32,292 bases of DNA from Burkholderiales bacterium (GCA_030603635.1 JAUVXK010000022.1:1-32292), one strand, 5' to 3'. Counted from the first letter of the stretch, positions 7,917-17,520 are shown. A program made the numbers and translations. The notes: a model not told the origin generated them from the letters alone.

Positions 7917-8530
7917 GCCTCGCCCCCCTGAAGCTGGCGGATGAACGCCGCCACCCGCTCTTCGAGCAGACCGGTGGAACGCATGTCGAGCAGGAAGGCC
8001 AGGTAGCCCCGAATGCTGCGGGTCGCGATCTCGAAGCGGACCTGCAGGCTCAGCAGCGGCTCATCGACGTCCTGCTCGGCAAGGAGCACGTCGGAGACCA
8101 CGCCGAGCTCGACCTCGGGAAGGGAGCCGTCGAGCGTGAGTTCCAGGCTATCGGCCACGCTGGCCACCACCGAATTGAGGAGGATGTTGCCGATTTCGGC
8201 CAACGCCTCCTGCTCCATCTCACCCAGGTCCTCCAGCGGCACCTGTTCGCCCACCATGATCTGCACGAGCTGCAGGCTCTGCTCGGCCGGGAACATGAGA
8301 ATGGCGTCGGTGACCAGATCCCCATGAAAGCCCTGACGCACGGCACTCACGCGCTTGTCATCGCCCCGCGTGAGCTGGCGAATCACCTCCGCCTTGGGCA
8401 GCAACTGCACCTCCGGGATGCTCAGCAGCACGGGCTCACCGGCAAGCTGGCTCAAGGCGTCGGCGGCCTGGCCCACACCCATGTTGAACAGCTCCGTGAG
8501 GGCGTCCAGTTCGAGTGGCGTCAGCTTCAT
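7913..8530 (-). CDS. CheC-like receiver phosphatase
   Basis: 205 residues with two copies of the CheC/CheX active-site helix: E13-x-x-N16 in TELFNMGVGQAA and E112-x-x-N115 in AEIGNILLNS. CheC proteins remove phosphate from CheY-type receivers (family knowledge). Both sites look intact, as in true CheC and unlike one-site homologues. It overlaps the upstream receiver gene through an ATGA junction (start 8530, stop of the receiver at 8527) and the downstream cyclase through GTGA. This arrangement suggests it acts on the co-encoded receiver. No che genes (A, W, R, B) are nearby, so it probably serves a dedicated c-di-GMP pathway rather than the main chemotaxis array; that is inference. Confidence 0.85.
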   Translation of the reverse strand: MKLTPLELDALTELFNMGVGQAADALSQLAGEPVLLSIPEVQLLPKAEVIRQLTRGDDKRVSAVRQGFHGDLVTDAILMFPAEQSLQLVQIMVGEQVPLEDLGEMEQEALAEIGNILLNSVVASVADSLELTLDGSLPEVELGVVSDVLLAEQDVDEPLLSLQVRFEIATRSIRGYLAFLLDMRSTGLLEERVAAFIRQLQGGEA

Positions 8531-8895
8531 GCGGCGGCCAGGAAGTGGTCCACCGCCTGCTGGATGGCGGTCTCGGTCACGGGCTTCTGGATGAACTTCA
8601 CGCCCATGGCCTGCGCCTTGTCGCGGCTGTTTTCCTGGATGTTGGCCGTGAGCACCACGATGCGTGTCTGCGGCAGCAGGGCACGCAGGCGTTCGGTGGC
8701 CTCGAACCCGTTCATGCCGGGCATGTTCACGTCCATGGTGACGAAATCGGGCTGGATGTCCAGCGCCCGTGCCACCGCCTCGTCGCCCGACGCGGCTTCC
8801 AGCACTTCCCAGTCGGGCTGCAGCGACACCACCTTGCCCTTGATGATCATGCGCGAGACGCGGCTGTCGTCAACAATGAGCAGTCGCTTGGCCAA
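8527..8895 (-). CDS. CheY-like single-domain response regulator
   Basis: 122 residues, a bare receiver domain with every catalytic residue: D9/D10 acidic pair, phosphoacceptor D55 (FVTMDVNMPG), T83 (VVLTAN) and K104 (FIQKPV). There is no output domain. The start is TTG at 8895, supported by AGGGGA six bases upstream; the nearby ATG (8911) is out of frame. First gene of the receiver-CheC-cyclase operon, with 4-bp stop/start overlap to CheC. Its histidine kinase is not in the operon. It might bind the cyclase's PAS domain or the flagellar motor; neither can be read from the sequence. Confidence 0.92.
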   Translation of the reverse strand: MAKRLLIVDDSRVSRMIIKGKVVSLQPDWEVLEAASGDEAVARALDIQPDFVTMDVNMPGMNGFEATERLRALLPQTRIVVLTANIQENSRDKAQAMGVKFIQKPVTETAIQQAVDHFLAAA

Positions 8896-9012
8896 AGAGT
8901 TCCCCTGACATAAGTATTGTGATGGCTCGCCAGCCTGGCCGGCCGGCCCCGCATAAAACGGTTATTCTCACCGATTTCGGGGCCAGCCTCAATAGTTGCC
9001 CGACCGTTTCGG

Positions 9013-10491
9013 TCAGCGGAAGCGGGTGATGCGGCCGCTGCGGATGCCTTCCCAGTACTGCTCCAGCTCCCGCTTGACCACGGGCATGAGGAAGTACAGG
9101 CCGATGATGTTGGCGATCGCCATGGCGAAGATCATCGAGTCGGAGAAGTCGATGACGGGGCCCAGGGCCATGGTCGAACCGATCACCACGAAAACCAGGA
9201 ACATGAGTTTGTATGACAGGTCCGCGGCCTTGCTGTCGCCGAACAGGTAGGTCCACGCCTGCAAGCCGTAGTACGACCAGGTGATCATGGTGGAAAAGGC
9301 GAACAGCACCACGCACACGGCAAGCACGTAGGGGAACCAGGAGATGGTGCTGCCGAACGCGGCCGATGTCAGTGCCACCCCGCGGGCCTCGCCGGCCAGA
9401 TCGGTCACGCCGGCCGAGGTCACGTGACCGGTGATGATGATGACCAGTGCCGTCATGGTGCAGATCACGACCGTGTCGATGAACGGTTCGAGCAGCGCGG
9501 CAAAACCCTGCGAGACGGGCTGATCGGTGCGCACCGCCGAATGGGCGATGGCAGCCGAGCCGATGCCGGCCTCGTTCGAGAAGGTGGCGCGGCGGAAGCC
9601 CTGGATCAGCGCCCCGACCACGCCGCCGGCGACACCCTCTGCGGTGAACGCCCCGCTGACGATCTGGCCGAAGGCCCACAGGATCTGGTCGGCATTGACG
9701 ATCAGCACCACCAGGCCGGCGCCCAGGTAGAGGAGCGCCATGCCGGGCACGAGCCTGGCCGTGACGGCAGCGATCGACCTGATGCCACCGATGATGACCA
9801 GCCCCACCACCGCAGCCATGATCAGCCCGAAGAGCCAGCCCTGGCCTGCCAGCGGACTGCTGGCGCCTCCGGTGACGTTGACCACCTGCTGGAAGCTCTG
9901 GTTGGCCTGGAACATATTGCCCCCGCCGATGGAGCCGCCGATGCAGCAGATCGCGAAGAACACGGCCAGAAACCTGCCCAGCCGCGCCCGGCCCTGCTCG
10001 GCCAGGCCCTTGGAGAGGTAGCGCATGGGCCCACCGGCGACCACGCCGTCGGCCTGGCGGATGTCGCGGTATTTGACGCCCAGCGTGACCTCCGTGAACT
10101 TCGACGCCATGCCGAGCAGGCCAGCCAGGATCATCCAGAATGTGGCGCCGGCGCCGCCGATGGCCACCGCCACGGCCACGCCCGCGATGTTGCCCAGGCC
10201 CACGGTGCCCGAAACGGCCGCCGTCAGCGCCTGGAACGGGCTGACCTCACCGGGGTGCTTGGGGTCGGCATAGCGACCGCGCACGATGTCGATGGCGTGC
10301 CTGAAGCCGCGGAACTGGATGAAGCGAAAGTAGAAGGTGAACACGATCGCGGCAACGATGAGCCAGCCGACGATCAGGGGAAACGCGGTGCCGGCCACGG
10401 GCACGGAATAGAAGATCAAACCCGCGACCAGGTCGGAGACGGGTTGTACGGTCGAGCTGATGCGCTCGTCCAGGGTCATGGACGCATTCAA
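9013..10491 (-). CDS. Alanine/glycine:cation symporter (AGCS family)
   Basis: 492-residue inner-membrane carrier that takes up alanine or glycine with Na+. Family motifs are clear: the TGLGN-like [20 protein letters not shown] (about 110-130), [15 protein letters not shown], and the [16 protein letters not shown] segment in the second half. The TTG at 10491 is preferred because GAGGAG lies six bases upstream; the in-frame ATG at 10479 is 18 bases from that site. The gene follows the D-amino-acid dehydrogenase by 58 bp on the same strand. Together they fit import of alanine (either isomer) and oxidation of the D-form to pyruvate and ammonia. The stop codon overlaps a short hairpin (GACCG-TTT-CGGTC) without a T-run. 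Confidence 0.9.
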   Translation of the reverse strand: MNASMTLDERISSTVQPVSDLVAGLIFYSVPVAGTAFPLIVGWLIVAAIVFTFYFRFIQFRGFRHAIDIVRGRYADPKHPGEVSPFQALTAAVSGTVGLGNIAGVAVAVAIGGAGATFWMILAGLLGMASKFTEVTLGVKYRDIRQADGVVAGGPMRYLSKGLAEQGRARLGRFLAVFFAICCIGGSIGGGNMFQANQSFQQVVNVTGGASSPLAGQGWLFGLIMAAVVGLVIIGGIRSIAAVTARLVPGMALLYLGAGLVVLIVNADQILWAFGQIVSGAFTAEGVAGGVVGALIQGFRRATFSNEAGIGSAAIAHSAVRTDQPVSQGFAALLEPFIDTVVICTMTALVIIITGHVTSAGVTDLAGEARGVALTSAAFGSTISWFPYVLAVCVVLFAFSTMITWSYYGLQAWTYLFGDSKAADLSYKLMFLVFVVIGSTMALGPVIDFSDSMIFAMAIANIIGLYFLMPVVKRELEQYWEGIRSGRITRFR

Positions 10492-10549
10492 AGGGGTCTC
10501 CTCGAACGATGTGGTTGTGATCCGCTTGTGGCGGACGGAAGGCACGTCT

Positions 10550-11893
10550 TCACGCCATGGCGCGTGGCGAGGACGATCCGACGAACCGCTGGTACTCCGT
10601 CTCGGACTCACCGGCGAAACGCATCGCCATGGCGGGCCGCTCGCCGCTGATCAGCTCGGCCAGGGCACGGCCCGATCCGGCTCCGTGCGTCCAGCCCAGC
10701 GTTCCGTGTCCGGCGTTGATCCACAGCCCTGCAATGCGGGTGCGACCGATGAGGGGAATGTTCGTCGGGGTGGCGGGGCGCAGGCCGCACCAGAACCGCG
10801 GATCGCCGCCCTGATCGGGCAAGCGCGTGTCGACGACACCCGGAAACACCTCTTCGATGCGGCGCACCAGCATCTGGCAGCGCACCTGGGCCAGAGGGGT
10901 GTCCAGCGCGAGGTCGAACCCTCCCAGTTCGATCGTGCCGGCCACCCGCAAACGGTCACCGAGACGGGAGATCGCCATTTTACGGCCGTCATCGATCAGA
11001 CTGACCTGCGGTGTGCGGGCCGGGTCGCGCAGCGGCAATGTGGCGCTGTAGCCCTTGCCGGGATAGATCGGGACGCGGATGCCCACGGTGCGCAGCAGGG
11101 GGGTCGTGTAAGCGCCGCAGGCCACGACGACGGCGTCGGCCTCGAGCACCTTGGTGATGCCGGTCTGCACATGCTTGATGACCACACGCCGGATGCGGCC
11201 ACCCTCTATCGCGAGCTGCTCGATGTGGTGGCTGTACAGCGTGTGCACCCCCTTTTCGTGACACAGCTCCGCCAGCTTCTCGGTGAATACGCGGGCATCG
11301 CCGTGCTCGTCGGTCTGGGTGTAGGTGCCGCCGACGATGCGGTGGGCAAAGGCCTGCAACGCCGGCTCGATGCGCAACAGTTCGTCGCGGTCCACCACAC
11401 GGCGCTGCACACCATGTCGGGCCATGAGTTCGGCGGCCTTGCCCGCGCCGTCATAGGCCTGCTGGTCCACGTAGTAGTGGGCTATGCCGCGCTGCGAGCG
11501 GTGGTATTCGATGCCCGTCTCGGCGACCATGGCCTTGAGAGTTTCGTGGCTGTAGCGTCCCAGGGCGACGATCTGCGCCAGGTTGCGCTCGAAGGCCCGG
11601 TCGTTGCACTGGCCCAGGAAGCGCAACAGCCAGGCCCACTGGTCGGCGTCGAACTGGGGCCGCCAGAGCAGCGGGGCCTCGCGGTCGAACATCCATTTCA
11701 GCGCCTTCCAGGGCGCCTCCCGGTTGGCCCAGGGCTCGCAGAAGCTCACCGAGATCTGGGCGGCATTGGCGTAGCTGGTCTCCTGGGCGGCCTGAGGCTG
11801 CCGGTCCACGAGCGTGACCTCGTGCCCACGCCGCATCAGATGCCAGGCGGTGCTCGTGCCGATGATGCCGGCTCCCAGAACAATGACGCGCAT
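10550..11893 (-). CDS. dadA: D-amino-acid dehydrogenase, FAD-dependent (DadA family)
   Basis: 447-residue membrane-associated flavoenzyme that oxidises D-amino acids, chiefly D-alanine, to 2-oxo acids and passes electrons to the respiratory chain. N-terminal Rossmann FAD site [19 protein letters not shown] with the acidic ribose-binding residue in VTLVDRQ (about 32). The mid region [13 protein letters not shown] and the C-terminal FAD-binding stretch [24 protein letters not shown] are typical of DadA. I chose ATG 11893 since it begins directly at the FAD motif and AAGGGA lies upstream; the frame opens nine residues earlier. Divergent from an ArgP-type regulator with 117 bp between starts, and upstream of an alanine symporter. 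No alanine racemase (dadX) is adjacent. Confidence 0.92.
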   Translation of the reverse strand: MRVIVLGAGIIGTSTAWHLMRRGHEVTLVDRQPQAAQETSYANAAQISVSFCEPWANREAPWKALKWMFDREAPLLWRPQFDADQWAWLLRFLGQCNDRAFERNLAQIVALGRYSHETLKAMVAETGIEYHRSQRGIAHYYVDQQAYDGAGKAAELMARHGVQRRVVDRDELLRIEPALQAFAHRIVGGTYTQTDEHGDARVFTEKLAELCHEKGVHTLYSHHIEQLAIEGGRIRRVVIKHVQTGITKVLEADAVVVACGAYTTPLLRTVGIRVPIYPGKGYSATLPLRDPARTPQVSLIDDGRKMAISRLGDRLRVAGTIELGGFDLALDTPLAQVRCQMLVRRIEEVFPGVVDTRLPDQGGDPRFWCGLRPATPTNIPLIGRTRIAGLWINAGHGTLGWTHGAGSGRALAELISGERPAMAMRFAGESETEYQRFVGSSSPRAMA

Positions 11894-12010
11894 ACCGTGT
11901 CCCTTCTTCTCGATCCCCAAGAAAACCGCAGTATGCGAAATCCGTCAAGACCTGTGAAGTCGAATTAAACTAACGCCGGTTCAATAAGAATAACTGATCA
12001 GGAGACGCGC

Positions 12011-12925
12011 ATGAGCACCTTCGATCCGGACGCGCTCGAATGCCTCGCGGCCATCGTGGAGGAAGGCGGTTTTGAACGGGCCGCCCAGCGGCTGTCGATC
12101 ACCCAGTCGGCGGTGTCGCAGCGCCTGCGGGCCCTGGAAGCCCAGGTGGGCACGGTGCTGGTGGTCCGCAGCCGTCCGCTCAAGGCCACGGCGGCGGGGC
12201 AACTGCTGCTCAAGCACACCAAGATGATGCGGCTGTTGCGTGCCGATCTGGAACGCGACCTGCGCGAGCTTGCCCCCAACGCCACCCGCGGCCAGCGCGA
12301 CGAGGACCGGATCGCGATCGCCGTCAACGCCGACAGCATCGCCACCTGGGCCCTGCCGGCGATCACCCCGCTGATCCGCGACGGTGTGGCGATCGAGATC
12401 ATCCACGACGACCAGGACTTCACCCACGAATGGCTGCGCGAGGGGCAGGTCATGGGCTGCGTGACCTCGCTCGGTCAGGCCCTGCGCGGCTGCCGCCTGG
12501 AGCCGCTCGGGGCGATGCCTTACGTGGCCGTGGCGTCCCCGGGTTTCGCGGACGAGGCGCTGCAAGGCCGTCTCACCCCGTACAACTTTCATCGCGTTCC
12601 TTTCGTGGCCTTCAACCGCAAGGACGACCTGCAACGCGACTTCGTCTGTCAGGCGTTCGGGCTGGCGCGGGCCTCGCTCAAGCAGGTGTACGTGCCCTCC
12701 TCGGAGGGGCAGGTCCGGGCCGCCCTCGCCGATTGGGGCGTCACCGTGGTGCCCGAGCTGCTCGTGGCACCGCTGCTGCAGGACAGACAACTGGTGAACG
12801 TGGCTCCCAGCCACGCTTACAGGGTGCCGCTGTACTGGCACTGCTGGAACCTGGCATCGGACGTGCTTGACGGCCTGAGCCGGGCGTTGCGTCAGGCCGC
12901 CGCGGATTCGCTCGACCCGCTGTAA
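12011..12925 (+). CDS. argP: LysR-family regulator, ArgP/LysG type
   Basis: 304 residues. Winged helix-turn-helix at about 8-65 (FERAAQRLSITQSAVSQRLRALE) and a substrate-binding domain opening with IAIAVNADSIATWALPAI, which is the hallmark of the ArgP/LysG/IciA branch; the WYWH-like LYWHCWNLAS near the end is also typical. ArgP proteins sense lysine or arginine and usually control an amino-acid exporter (argO/lysE) beside them. Here the divergent neighbour is dadA, so control of D-amino-acid catabolism is the contextual guess. ATG 12011 follows AGGAGA at six bases. The symbol is by family resemblance; the ligand is unknown. Confidence 0.82.
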   Translation: MSTFDPDALECLAAIVEEGGFERAAQRLSITQSAVSQRLRALEAQVGTVLVVRSRPLKATAAGQLLLKHTKMMRLLRADLERDLRELAPNATRGQRDEDRIAIAVNADSIATWALPAITPLIRDGVAIEIIHDDQDFTHEWLREGQVMGCVTSLGQALRGCRLEPLGAMPYVAVASPGFADEALQGRLTPYNFHRVPFVAFNRKDDLQRDFVCQAFGLARASLKQVYVPSSEGQVRAALADWGVTVVPELLVAPLLQDRQLVNVAPSHAYRVPLYWHCWNLASDVLDGLSRALRQAAADSLDPL

Positions 12926-12968
12926 CCCCCTCACCCGCCGACCTGTGGTGTGGCCCTCCCCGCGACGG

Positions 12969-13814
12969 TCACACCTCGACCAGACAGGCGGGCTGAAAGG
13001 CCTGCTGCTCTTCCTTGTCGGCATACCCAAGCGGGTTCGCCACCACCCGGCAGCCATGGAGCCGGTAATCCTGCGCGCAGTGCAGGTGCCCATGGAGCCA
13101 GACATCGGCCTGCGCCAGCCAATCGTCCAATGCGTTGCAGAAACCGGCCGTGCCGGGATTCACGCCGTAGCGGGGGTCCTGGCTGCGCAGGCTTGGGGCG
13201 AAGTGGGTGACCACCACCGTCGGACCGTCGTGTGGCTTCTCCAGGGCCATGCGCAACCAGTCCTGGGCGGCAAGGGCCTCGTCGCGCATGGCCTGGGCAT
13301 CGAACAGTCGGCCATGGCGCCGGGTCTGCATCTTGGCGAGGTAGTGGTTCGCCGCGCGAAAGGCCCGCTCGCGCAACTTGAGCGTGCGCGCCAGCGGATC
13401 GGCCGGCAGCCCCCGGCCCGCCACCGGCACCTGGGCCAGGGCGTCGTAGTCGCTCCAGAGCGTCGCGCCCACGAAGCGCACACCACCCATCACATGCACA
13501 GCTCGGTCCAGCCAGACGATGCCCAGCCGGTCGCAGGCCTCGCGCAGACCGCGATGGGCGGCGTCGAAGTCCAAGCCGTCGTATTCGTGGTTGCCGGGGC
13601 AGTACAGCACCGGCACCGGCCAGCCCGCGTGCTGCAGGAGCGGGGAGAAACGACGCAGCCCCCAGTCGGGTTCGTCCATCACAGTCCCGTCGCGGCGAAG
13701 CTGGTAGGAGCCGATGTCGCCGGCCAACACCAGCACGTCGGCTCCGGGCGCTGGCTCCGCGACGAAGTCCGGGTTGGCTTCCAGATGCAGGTCGCTGAGC
13801 AGTTGAATCCTCAT
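12969..13814 (-). CDS. Metallophosphoesterase (calcineurin-like)
   Basis: 281 residues with a complete two-metal site: D8-x-H10 (SDLHLE), G32-D33 (AGDIG), G74-N75-H76 (GNHEYD), H204 (VVTHFAP) and G242-H243-x-H245 (HGHLHC). The enzyme should hydrolyse a phosphomonoester or diester in the cytoplasm; no signal peptide is present. The substrate is not predictable from sequence. ATG 13814 overlaps the LysR stop (ATGA), which fixes the start and couples translation to the regulator. The reading frame opens 28 residues earlier inside the LysR gene. The 43 bp separating it from the convergent ArgP gene hold no terminator I can recognise. Confidence 0.9.
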   Translation of the reverse strand: MRIQLLSDLHLEANPDFVAEPAPGADVLVLAGDIGSYQLRRDGTVMDEPDWGLRRFSPLLQHAGWPVPVLYCPGNHEYDGLDFDAAHRGLREACDRLGIVWLDRAVHVMGGVRFVGATLWSDYDALAQVPVAGRGLPADPLARTLKLRERAFRAANHYLAKMQTRRHGRLFDAQAMRDEALAAQDWLRMALEKPHDGPTVVVTHFAPSLRSQDPRYGVNPGTAGFCNALDDWLAQADVWLHGHLHCAQDYRLHGCRVVANPLGYADKEEQQAFQPACLVEV

Positions 13815-14767
13815 GCCCCGTCCTCCAGGGCAACGGCACGCCAGACGGCGTCGCGCAGCCAGCGCTGCGCCCCCAGCGACTGGGCCTGGCGGTGCCAAAG
13901 CATGTCCACGTGCACCGGCGGCATGTCCAACGGCAGCGGGCGGTGCACCAGCGCGTGCTCCTGGCCGGTCATGCCGACGAAGTGCCTGGGCAGCACGGTG
14001 AGCAGATCCGACGTGGCCACGACCTGCCCGGCGGTGAAGAACTGGTTCACCGTGAGCACCACCCGGCGCCGTCGCGACTGCGCCGCGAGCGCCTCGTCCA
14101 CGAAGCCCCAGGGCCGCCCGGAAAAACTCACCAGCAGGTGGCGCGCGGCACAGTATTCGTCCAGGGTCAGTGGGCCCTCGGCCAACGGGTGGCCCTGGCG
14201 CATCACGACCACGTATTCGGTGTCGTACAGACGGCGGGCCTGGTAACGGGGTACATGGTCCTGCAGATGGGAGGCCCCCAGTTCCGCGAGCACCCCCGGG
14301 AAGTGACCGATCGCCAGATCCACCCCCCCGCCTTCGAGCAGTTCGCGCGGATCGCGAGTGGTCAGGGGCAGCACGCGCAAGGTCACCTGGGGTGCCTCAT
14401 GATCGAGCAGGTGCACCAGCCCCGGCATGATCTTGGACGCGGTGGCATCGGCCATCGCGAGCACGAAGTGGCTGGTCGCCGTACCCGGATCGAATGCACC
14501 GGGAGCCAGGGCACCGCGCAACTGCTGCAGGGCCTCGCGTACGGTGGGCCAGAGCGTCGTGGCCAGCGGTGTCGGCTCCACACCATAGCCCGAGCGGCGC
14601 ACCAGGTCGTCCCCGGTAAGTTCACGCAGACGTCTCAAGGCGTTGCTCACCGCCGGCTGGGTCATCGACAGGTTGTGGGCCGCGCGGGTGAGGTTGCGCT
14701 CGGCCATCACCTCGTCGAACACCCGCAGCAGATTCAGGTCGAGGGTTCTGAAGTTCAGCTCATTCAT
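13811..14767 (-). CDS. LysR-family transcriptional regulator (NodD/LinR-like branch)
   Basis: 318 residues. The N-terminal helix-turn-helix (LNLLRVFDEVMAERNLTRAAHNLSM... within 11-60) belongs to the LysR group whose members begin with a DLNLL motif, as in NodD, PcpR and LinR. The effector domain fills the rest (FVLAMADATASKIMPGLVHLL from about 98). It is divergent from the two-helix membrane protein at 14873, with 105 bp between starts that include an AT-rich stretch and a 15-bp palindrome. It shares an ATGA overlap with the metallophosphoesterase downstream. Likely targets are its own unit and the divergent gene; the effector is unknown. Confidence 0.88.
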   Translation of the reverse strand: MNELNFRTLDLNLLRVFDEVMAERNLTRAAHNLSMTQPAVSNALRRLRELTGDDLVRRSGYGVEPTPLATTLWPTVREALQQLRGALAPGAFDPGTATSHFVLAMADATASKIMPGLVHLLDHEAPQVTLRVLPLTTRDPRELLEGGGVDLAIGHFPGVLAELGASHLQDHVPRYQARRLYDTEYVVVMRQGHPLAEGPLTLDEYCAARHLLVSFSGRPWGFVDEALAAQSRRRRVVLTVNQFFTAGQVVATSDLLTVLPRHFVGMTGQEHALVHRPLPLDMPPVHVDMLWHRQAQSLGAQRWLRDAVWRAVALEDGA

Positions 14768-14801
14768 TCTTGTTGTGAATATAAGGCATCATAAAAATAA
14801 A

Positions 14802-14831
14802 TTGGCATGACATGGGGGTTTACCCTAGCAT
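14802..14831 (+). promoter_or_regulatory. Candidate sigma-70 promoter for the two-helix membrane protein
   Basis: TTGGCA (14802-14807) and TAGCAT (14826-14831) are separated by 18 bp and precede the gene at 14873, leaving a leader of roughly 35 nt that holds the palindrome at 14845-14859 and the GGAG ribosome site. The surrounding stretch is much more AT-rich than the genes on either side. Read by eye only. Confidence 0.4.
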
Positions 14832-14844
14832 TCGGTCTCATCAA

Positions 14845-14859
14845 TGTTGCATTGCAACA
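14845..14859. promoter_or_regulatory. Perfect 15-bp palindrome just before the ribosome-binding site
   Basis: TGTTGCA-T-TGCAACA, seven-base arms around a single T, ending three bases before the GTGGAGA ribosome site of the membrane protein gene. It would lie in the transcribed leader if the candidate promoter above is used. It may be an operator for the divergent LysR protein or another repressor. A single-base loop makes an RNA hairpin less likely, although partly melted arms could form one. Confidence 0.5.
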
Positions 14860-14872
14860 AGTGGAGAATGAC

Positions 14873-15412
14873 ATGACCGCACTCGCCCCTGCTTCCCCTG
14901 CTGCCATCCCTGCCGGCTCCCTGACTGCCGGCCGGCCTGCTACCCGCCGCACCGACCGGCCCCTGGCCGCCCTGCTGCTCGCCGCGGCCGTGGCCGCCCT
15001 GGCCGTGGCCACGGATCGCCTCATGGCCTCTTGGGCCGATGAACACCTGCTGGCCACGTGGGTGGCTTTGTGGGCCGTGGTGTTTGCCGGCAGCCTGCTG
15101 CTGGCCGGCACTGCCCGCCGCACCGCCCAGCGCGTGGTGGCTGGGCTTGACCGATGGGCCCGTACCCGTGCCGAAGCGCGTGCCGAAGCCCGCTTCCTGT
15201 TGCTGGCACGCCACGATTCCCGCGTCATGGCCGATCTGCAAGCCGCCCGCGACCGCGCCGACACGGCCTCCCACAGCGAGGCCCTGGCCCCGATCGGCCT
15301 GCCCGAGCACGTGGCCACGCCGGCCGTCATCGCGGCCCAGGAGTGGAGTTGGAACGGGGGGGTCGTCATCAACCTGGGTGGCCAGCGCCGCATGGTGCCG
15401 TTCTACATCTGA
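14873..15412 (+). CDS. Conserved hypothetical membrane protein with two helices
   Basis: 179 residues of unknown function. A low-complexity, Ala/Pro/Arg-rich N-terminus (1-30) leads to two hydrophobic helices (about 31-50 and 61-80) joined by a short WADEHLL loop. Then comes a charged helical tail (RTRAEARAEARFLLLARHDSRVMADLQAARDRAD, described in parts: basic at 93-107, RVMADLQAARDR at 117-128) and a short end PFYI. I recall similar unnamed proteins with a RVMADLQAA-like tail in Comamonadaceae, but have no function for them. The start at 14873 is chosen for GGAG seven bases upstream; a frame extension to 14807 crosses the palindrome and promoter. Divergent from a LysR regulator and followed by a strong terminator, so it is probably a single-gene unit under that regulator. 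Confidence 0.75.
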   Translation: MTALAPASPAAIPAGSLTAGRPATRRTDRPLAALLLAAAVAALAVATDRLMASWADEHLLATWVALWAVVFAGSLLLAGTARRTAQRVVAGLDRWARTRAEARAEARFLLLARHDSRVMADLQAARDRADTASHSEALAPIGLPEHVATPAVIAAQEWSWNGGVVINLGGQRRMVPFYI

Positions 15413-15451
15413 TCCATTCTGAACTCCGCCTTGCGGCGGGACGATACAAAT

Positions 15452-15482
15452 GCAAAGGGCAGCCCAATGGGCTGCCCTTTGC
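15452..15482. terminator. Strong bidirectional hairpin between convergent genes
   Basis: Fourteen-base perfect arms (GCAAAGGGCAGCCC at 15452-15465 and its complement at 15469-15482) with a 3-base loop. It lies 40 bp after the membrane protein stop and 32 bp after the end of convergent pckG, so it can stop both transcripts. The flanks lack a long T-run on either strand; the stem itself ends in CCCTTTGC. Confidence 0.75.
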
Positions 15483-15513
15483 GTTGCCAAGCAACCTCGT
15501 CGCTCGATACGGG

Positions 15514-17370
15514 TCAGGCCTGTGTCAGCCGGGCTTCCATCTTGCCCTTGGTGTCGATCAGCTCCTGAGGCAGGTGGTACGCCAACTTCTGGAACAACTC
15601 GGTGTGCATCGCGAGTTCGGCCTTCCAGTGCTCGGGGTTCATGTCGGTCACCGACTCGAACTGTTCGCGGCTGAAATCCAGCCCTTCCCAGGTGATCTCT
15701 TCGTAGGTGGGGCTGATGCCGAAGGCGTGGTCTTCGCCCTTCACCTTGCCTTCGATGCGATCGATCATCCACTTGAGGACGCGCATGTTGTCGCCATAGC
15801 CGGGCCACACGAACTTGCCGTCGGCGCCTTTGCGGAACCAGTTGACGCAGAAGATCTTGGGCAGGGTGTGGCCTGACTCTTCCAGCTTATGCTCCATGTC
15901 GAGCCAGTGCTGGAAGTAGTCGCTCATGTTGTAGCCGCAGAAGGGCAGCATGGCGAACGGGTCGCGGCGCACCACCCCCTGGGCGCCAAAGGCCGCAGCG
16001 GTGGTTTCGGACCCCATGGTGGCGGCCATGTAGACGCCTTCCATCCAGGTGCGGGCTTCGGTGGCCAGCGGCACGGTGTTGGAGCGGCGCCCCCCGAAGA
16101 TGAAGGCGTCGATCGGCACGCCGGCGGGATCGTCCCACGCCGTGTCGAGTGCGGGGTTGTTGATGGCCGATACGGTGAAGCGCGCGTTGGGGTGCGCCGC
16201 CTTGGCGCCGGTTTCCTTGGCGATGGCGGGGGTCCAGTCCTTGCCCTGCCAGTCGATCGCATGGGCCGGGGCGTCGCCCATGCCTTCCCACCACACGTCA
16301 CCATCGTCGGTCAGGGCAACGTTGGTGAAGATCACGTCGCGGTTCAGGCTGGCCATGCAGTTCGGGTTGGTCAGCGTATTGGTACCGGGAGCCACACCAA
16401 AGTAACCCGCTTCGGGGTTGATGGCGTACAGCTTCCCGTCGGCATGGGGCTTGATCCAGGCGATGTCGTCACCGATGGTGGTGACCTTCCAGCCGTTGAG
16501 GGCGGTCGGCGGGATCAACATGGCGAAGTTGGTCTTGCCGCAGGCGCTGGGGAAGGCAGCAGCCACGTGGTACTTCTTGCCTTCGGGGCTGGTCACGCCC
16601 AGGATCAGCATGTGCTCGGCCAGCCAGCCCTGATCACGGCCCATGATGGAGGCAATGCGCAGCGCCAGGCACTTCTTGCCCAGCAGCGCGTTGCCGCCGT
16701 AGCCGGAACCGTAGGACCAGATCTCGCGGGTTTCGGGATAGTGAACGATGTACTTGGTGGTGGGGTTGCAGGGCCACGCCACGTCCTGCTGGCCCTGGGC
16801 CAGCGGAGCACCCACGGTGTGCACGCAGGGCACGAACTCGCCGTCCACGCCCAGCACGTCGTACACGGCACGGCCCATGCGGGTCATGTGCTTCATGTTC
16901 ACGACCACATAGGGGCTGTCGGACAGCTCCACCCCGATGTGGGCGATGTGCGAACCCAGTGGCCCCATGCTGAACGGGATCACGTACATGGTGCGACCCT
17001 TCATGCAACCGTCGAACAAGGGGTTCAACGTGGCACGCATCTCGGCCGGGGCCATCCAGTTGTTGGTGGGGCCAGCGTCTTCCTGCTTTTCCGAACAGAT
17101 GAAGGTGCGGTCTTCCACGCGCGCCACGTCGGATGGGTCGGACCAGGCCAGATAGGAATTCGGCCGTTTGGCGGGGTTGAGCCTTTTGAGTGTGCCGGCC
17201 TGGACCATCAGGTCACACAGGCGGTCATACTCTTCCTCGCTGCCGTCGCTCCACTCGATGCGGGCGGGCTTGCACAGCGCGGCCATGTCGGCCACCCAGG
17301 CAATCAGCCTGGCGTTCTTGACGTAATCGGGCACGTTCAATTCGAGGCCCTGCATCACCGGTGCGTTCAT
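15514..17370 (-). CDS. pckG: Phosphoenolpyruvate carboxykinase (GTP)
   Basis: 618 residues, the normal size for the GTP-dependent enzyme that converts oxaloacetate and GTP to PEP, CO2 and GDP, the entry step of gluconeogenesis. The specific P-loop [12 protein letters not shown] lies near residues 274-285, the metal-binding GDDIAW near 301-306, and the guanine-site and C-terminal segments ([30 protein letters not shown]) are in place. ATG 17370 follows TTGGAG by eight bases. It has its own promoter and a leader of about 140 nt, and ends at a shared hairpin. With acetoacetyl-CoA synthetase and the probable malate synthase G, this fits growth on acids that enter as acetyl-CoA. Confidence 0.96.
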   Translation of the reverse strand: MNAPVMQGLELNVPDYVKNARLIAWVADMAALCKPARIEWSDGSEEEYDRLCDLMVQAGTLKRLNPAKRPNSYLAWSDPSDVARVEDRTFICSEKQEDAGPTNNWMAPAEMRATLNPLFDGCMKGRTMYVIPFSMGPLGSHIAHIGVELSDSPYVVVNMKHMTRMGRAVYDVLGVDGEFVPCVHTVGAPLAQGQQDVAWPCNPTTKYIVHYPETREIWSYGSGYGGNALLGKKCLALRIASIMGRDQGWLAEHMLILGVTSPEGKKYHVAAAFPSACGKTNFAMLIPPTALNGWKVTTIGDDIAWIKPHADGKLYAINPEAGYFGVAPGTNTLTNPNCMASLNRDVIFTNVALTDDGDVWWEGMGDAPAHAIDWQGKDWTPAIAKETGAKAAHPNARFTVSAINNPALDTAWDDPAGVPIDAFIFGGRRSNTVPLATEARTWMEGVYMAATMGSETTAAAFGAQGVVRRDPFAMLPFCGYNMSDYFQHWLDMEHKLEESGHTLPKIFCVNWFRKGADGKFVWPGYGDNMRVLKWMIDRIEGKVKGEDHAFGISPTYEEITWEGLDFSREQFESVTDMNPEHWKAELAMHTELFQKLAYHLPQELIDTKGKMEARLTQA

Positions 17371-17520
17371 GAGATCAACTCCAAAAGTAAGAAAGCGGAT
17401 GTGGAAAGACCACGCCGCTTCCGGGAGTCAGACGATCTCAGGGTATGGCATCAGGCTTTCCATATCCCTTTCTTGACCGAGGGACTGCTGTCCAGCCCGC
17501 ACCACGGGCAAGAACCATGA

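Noticed and set aside
15889-17520. Long open frame antisense to pckG (543 codons)
   Set aside because: Same codon-phase artefact; low-complexity His/Gly/Val product, while pckG on the other strand is unmistakable.
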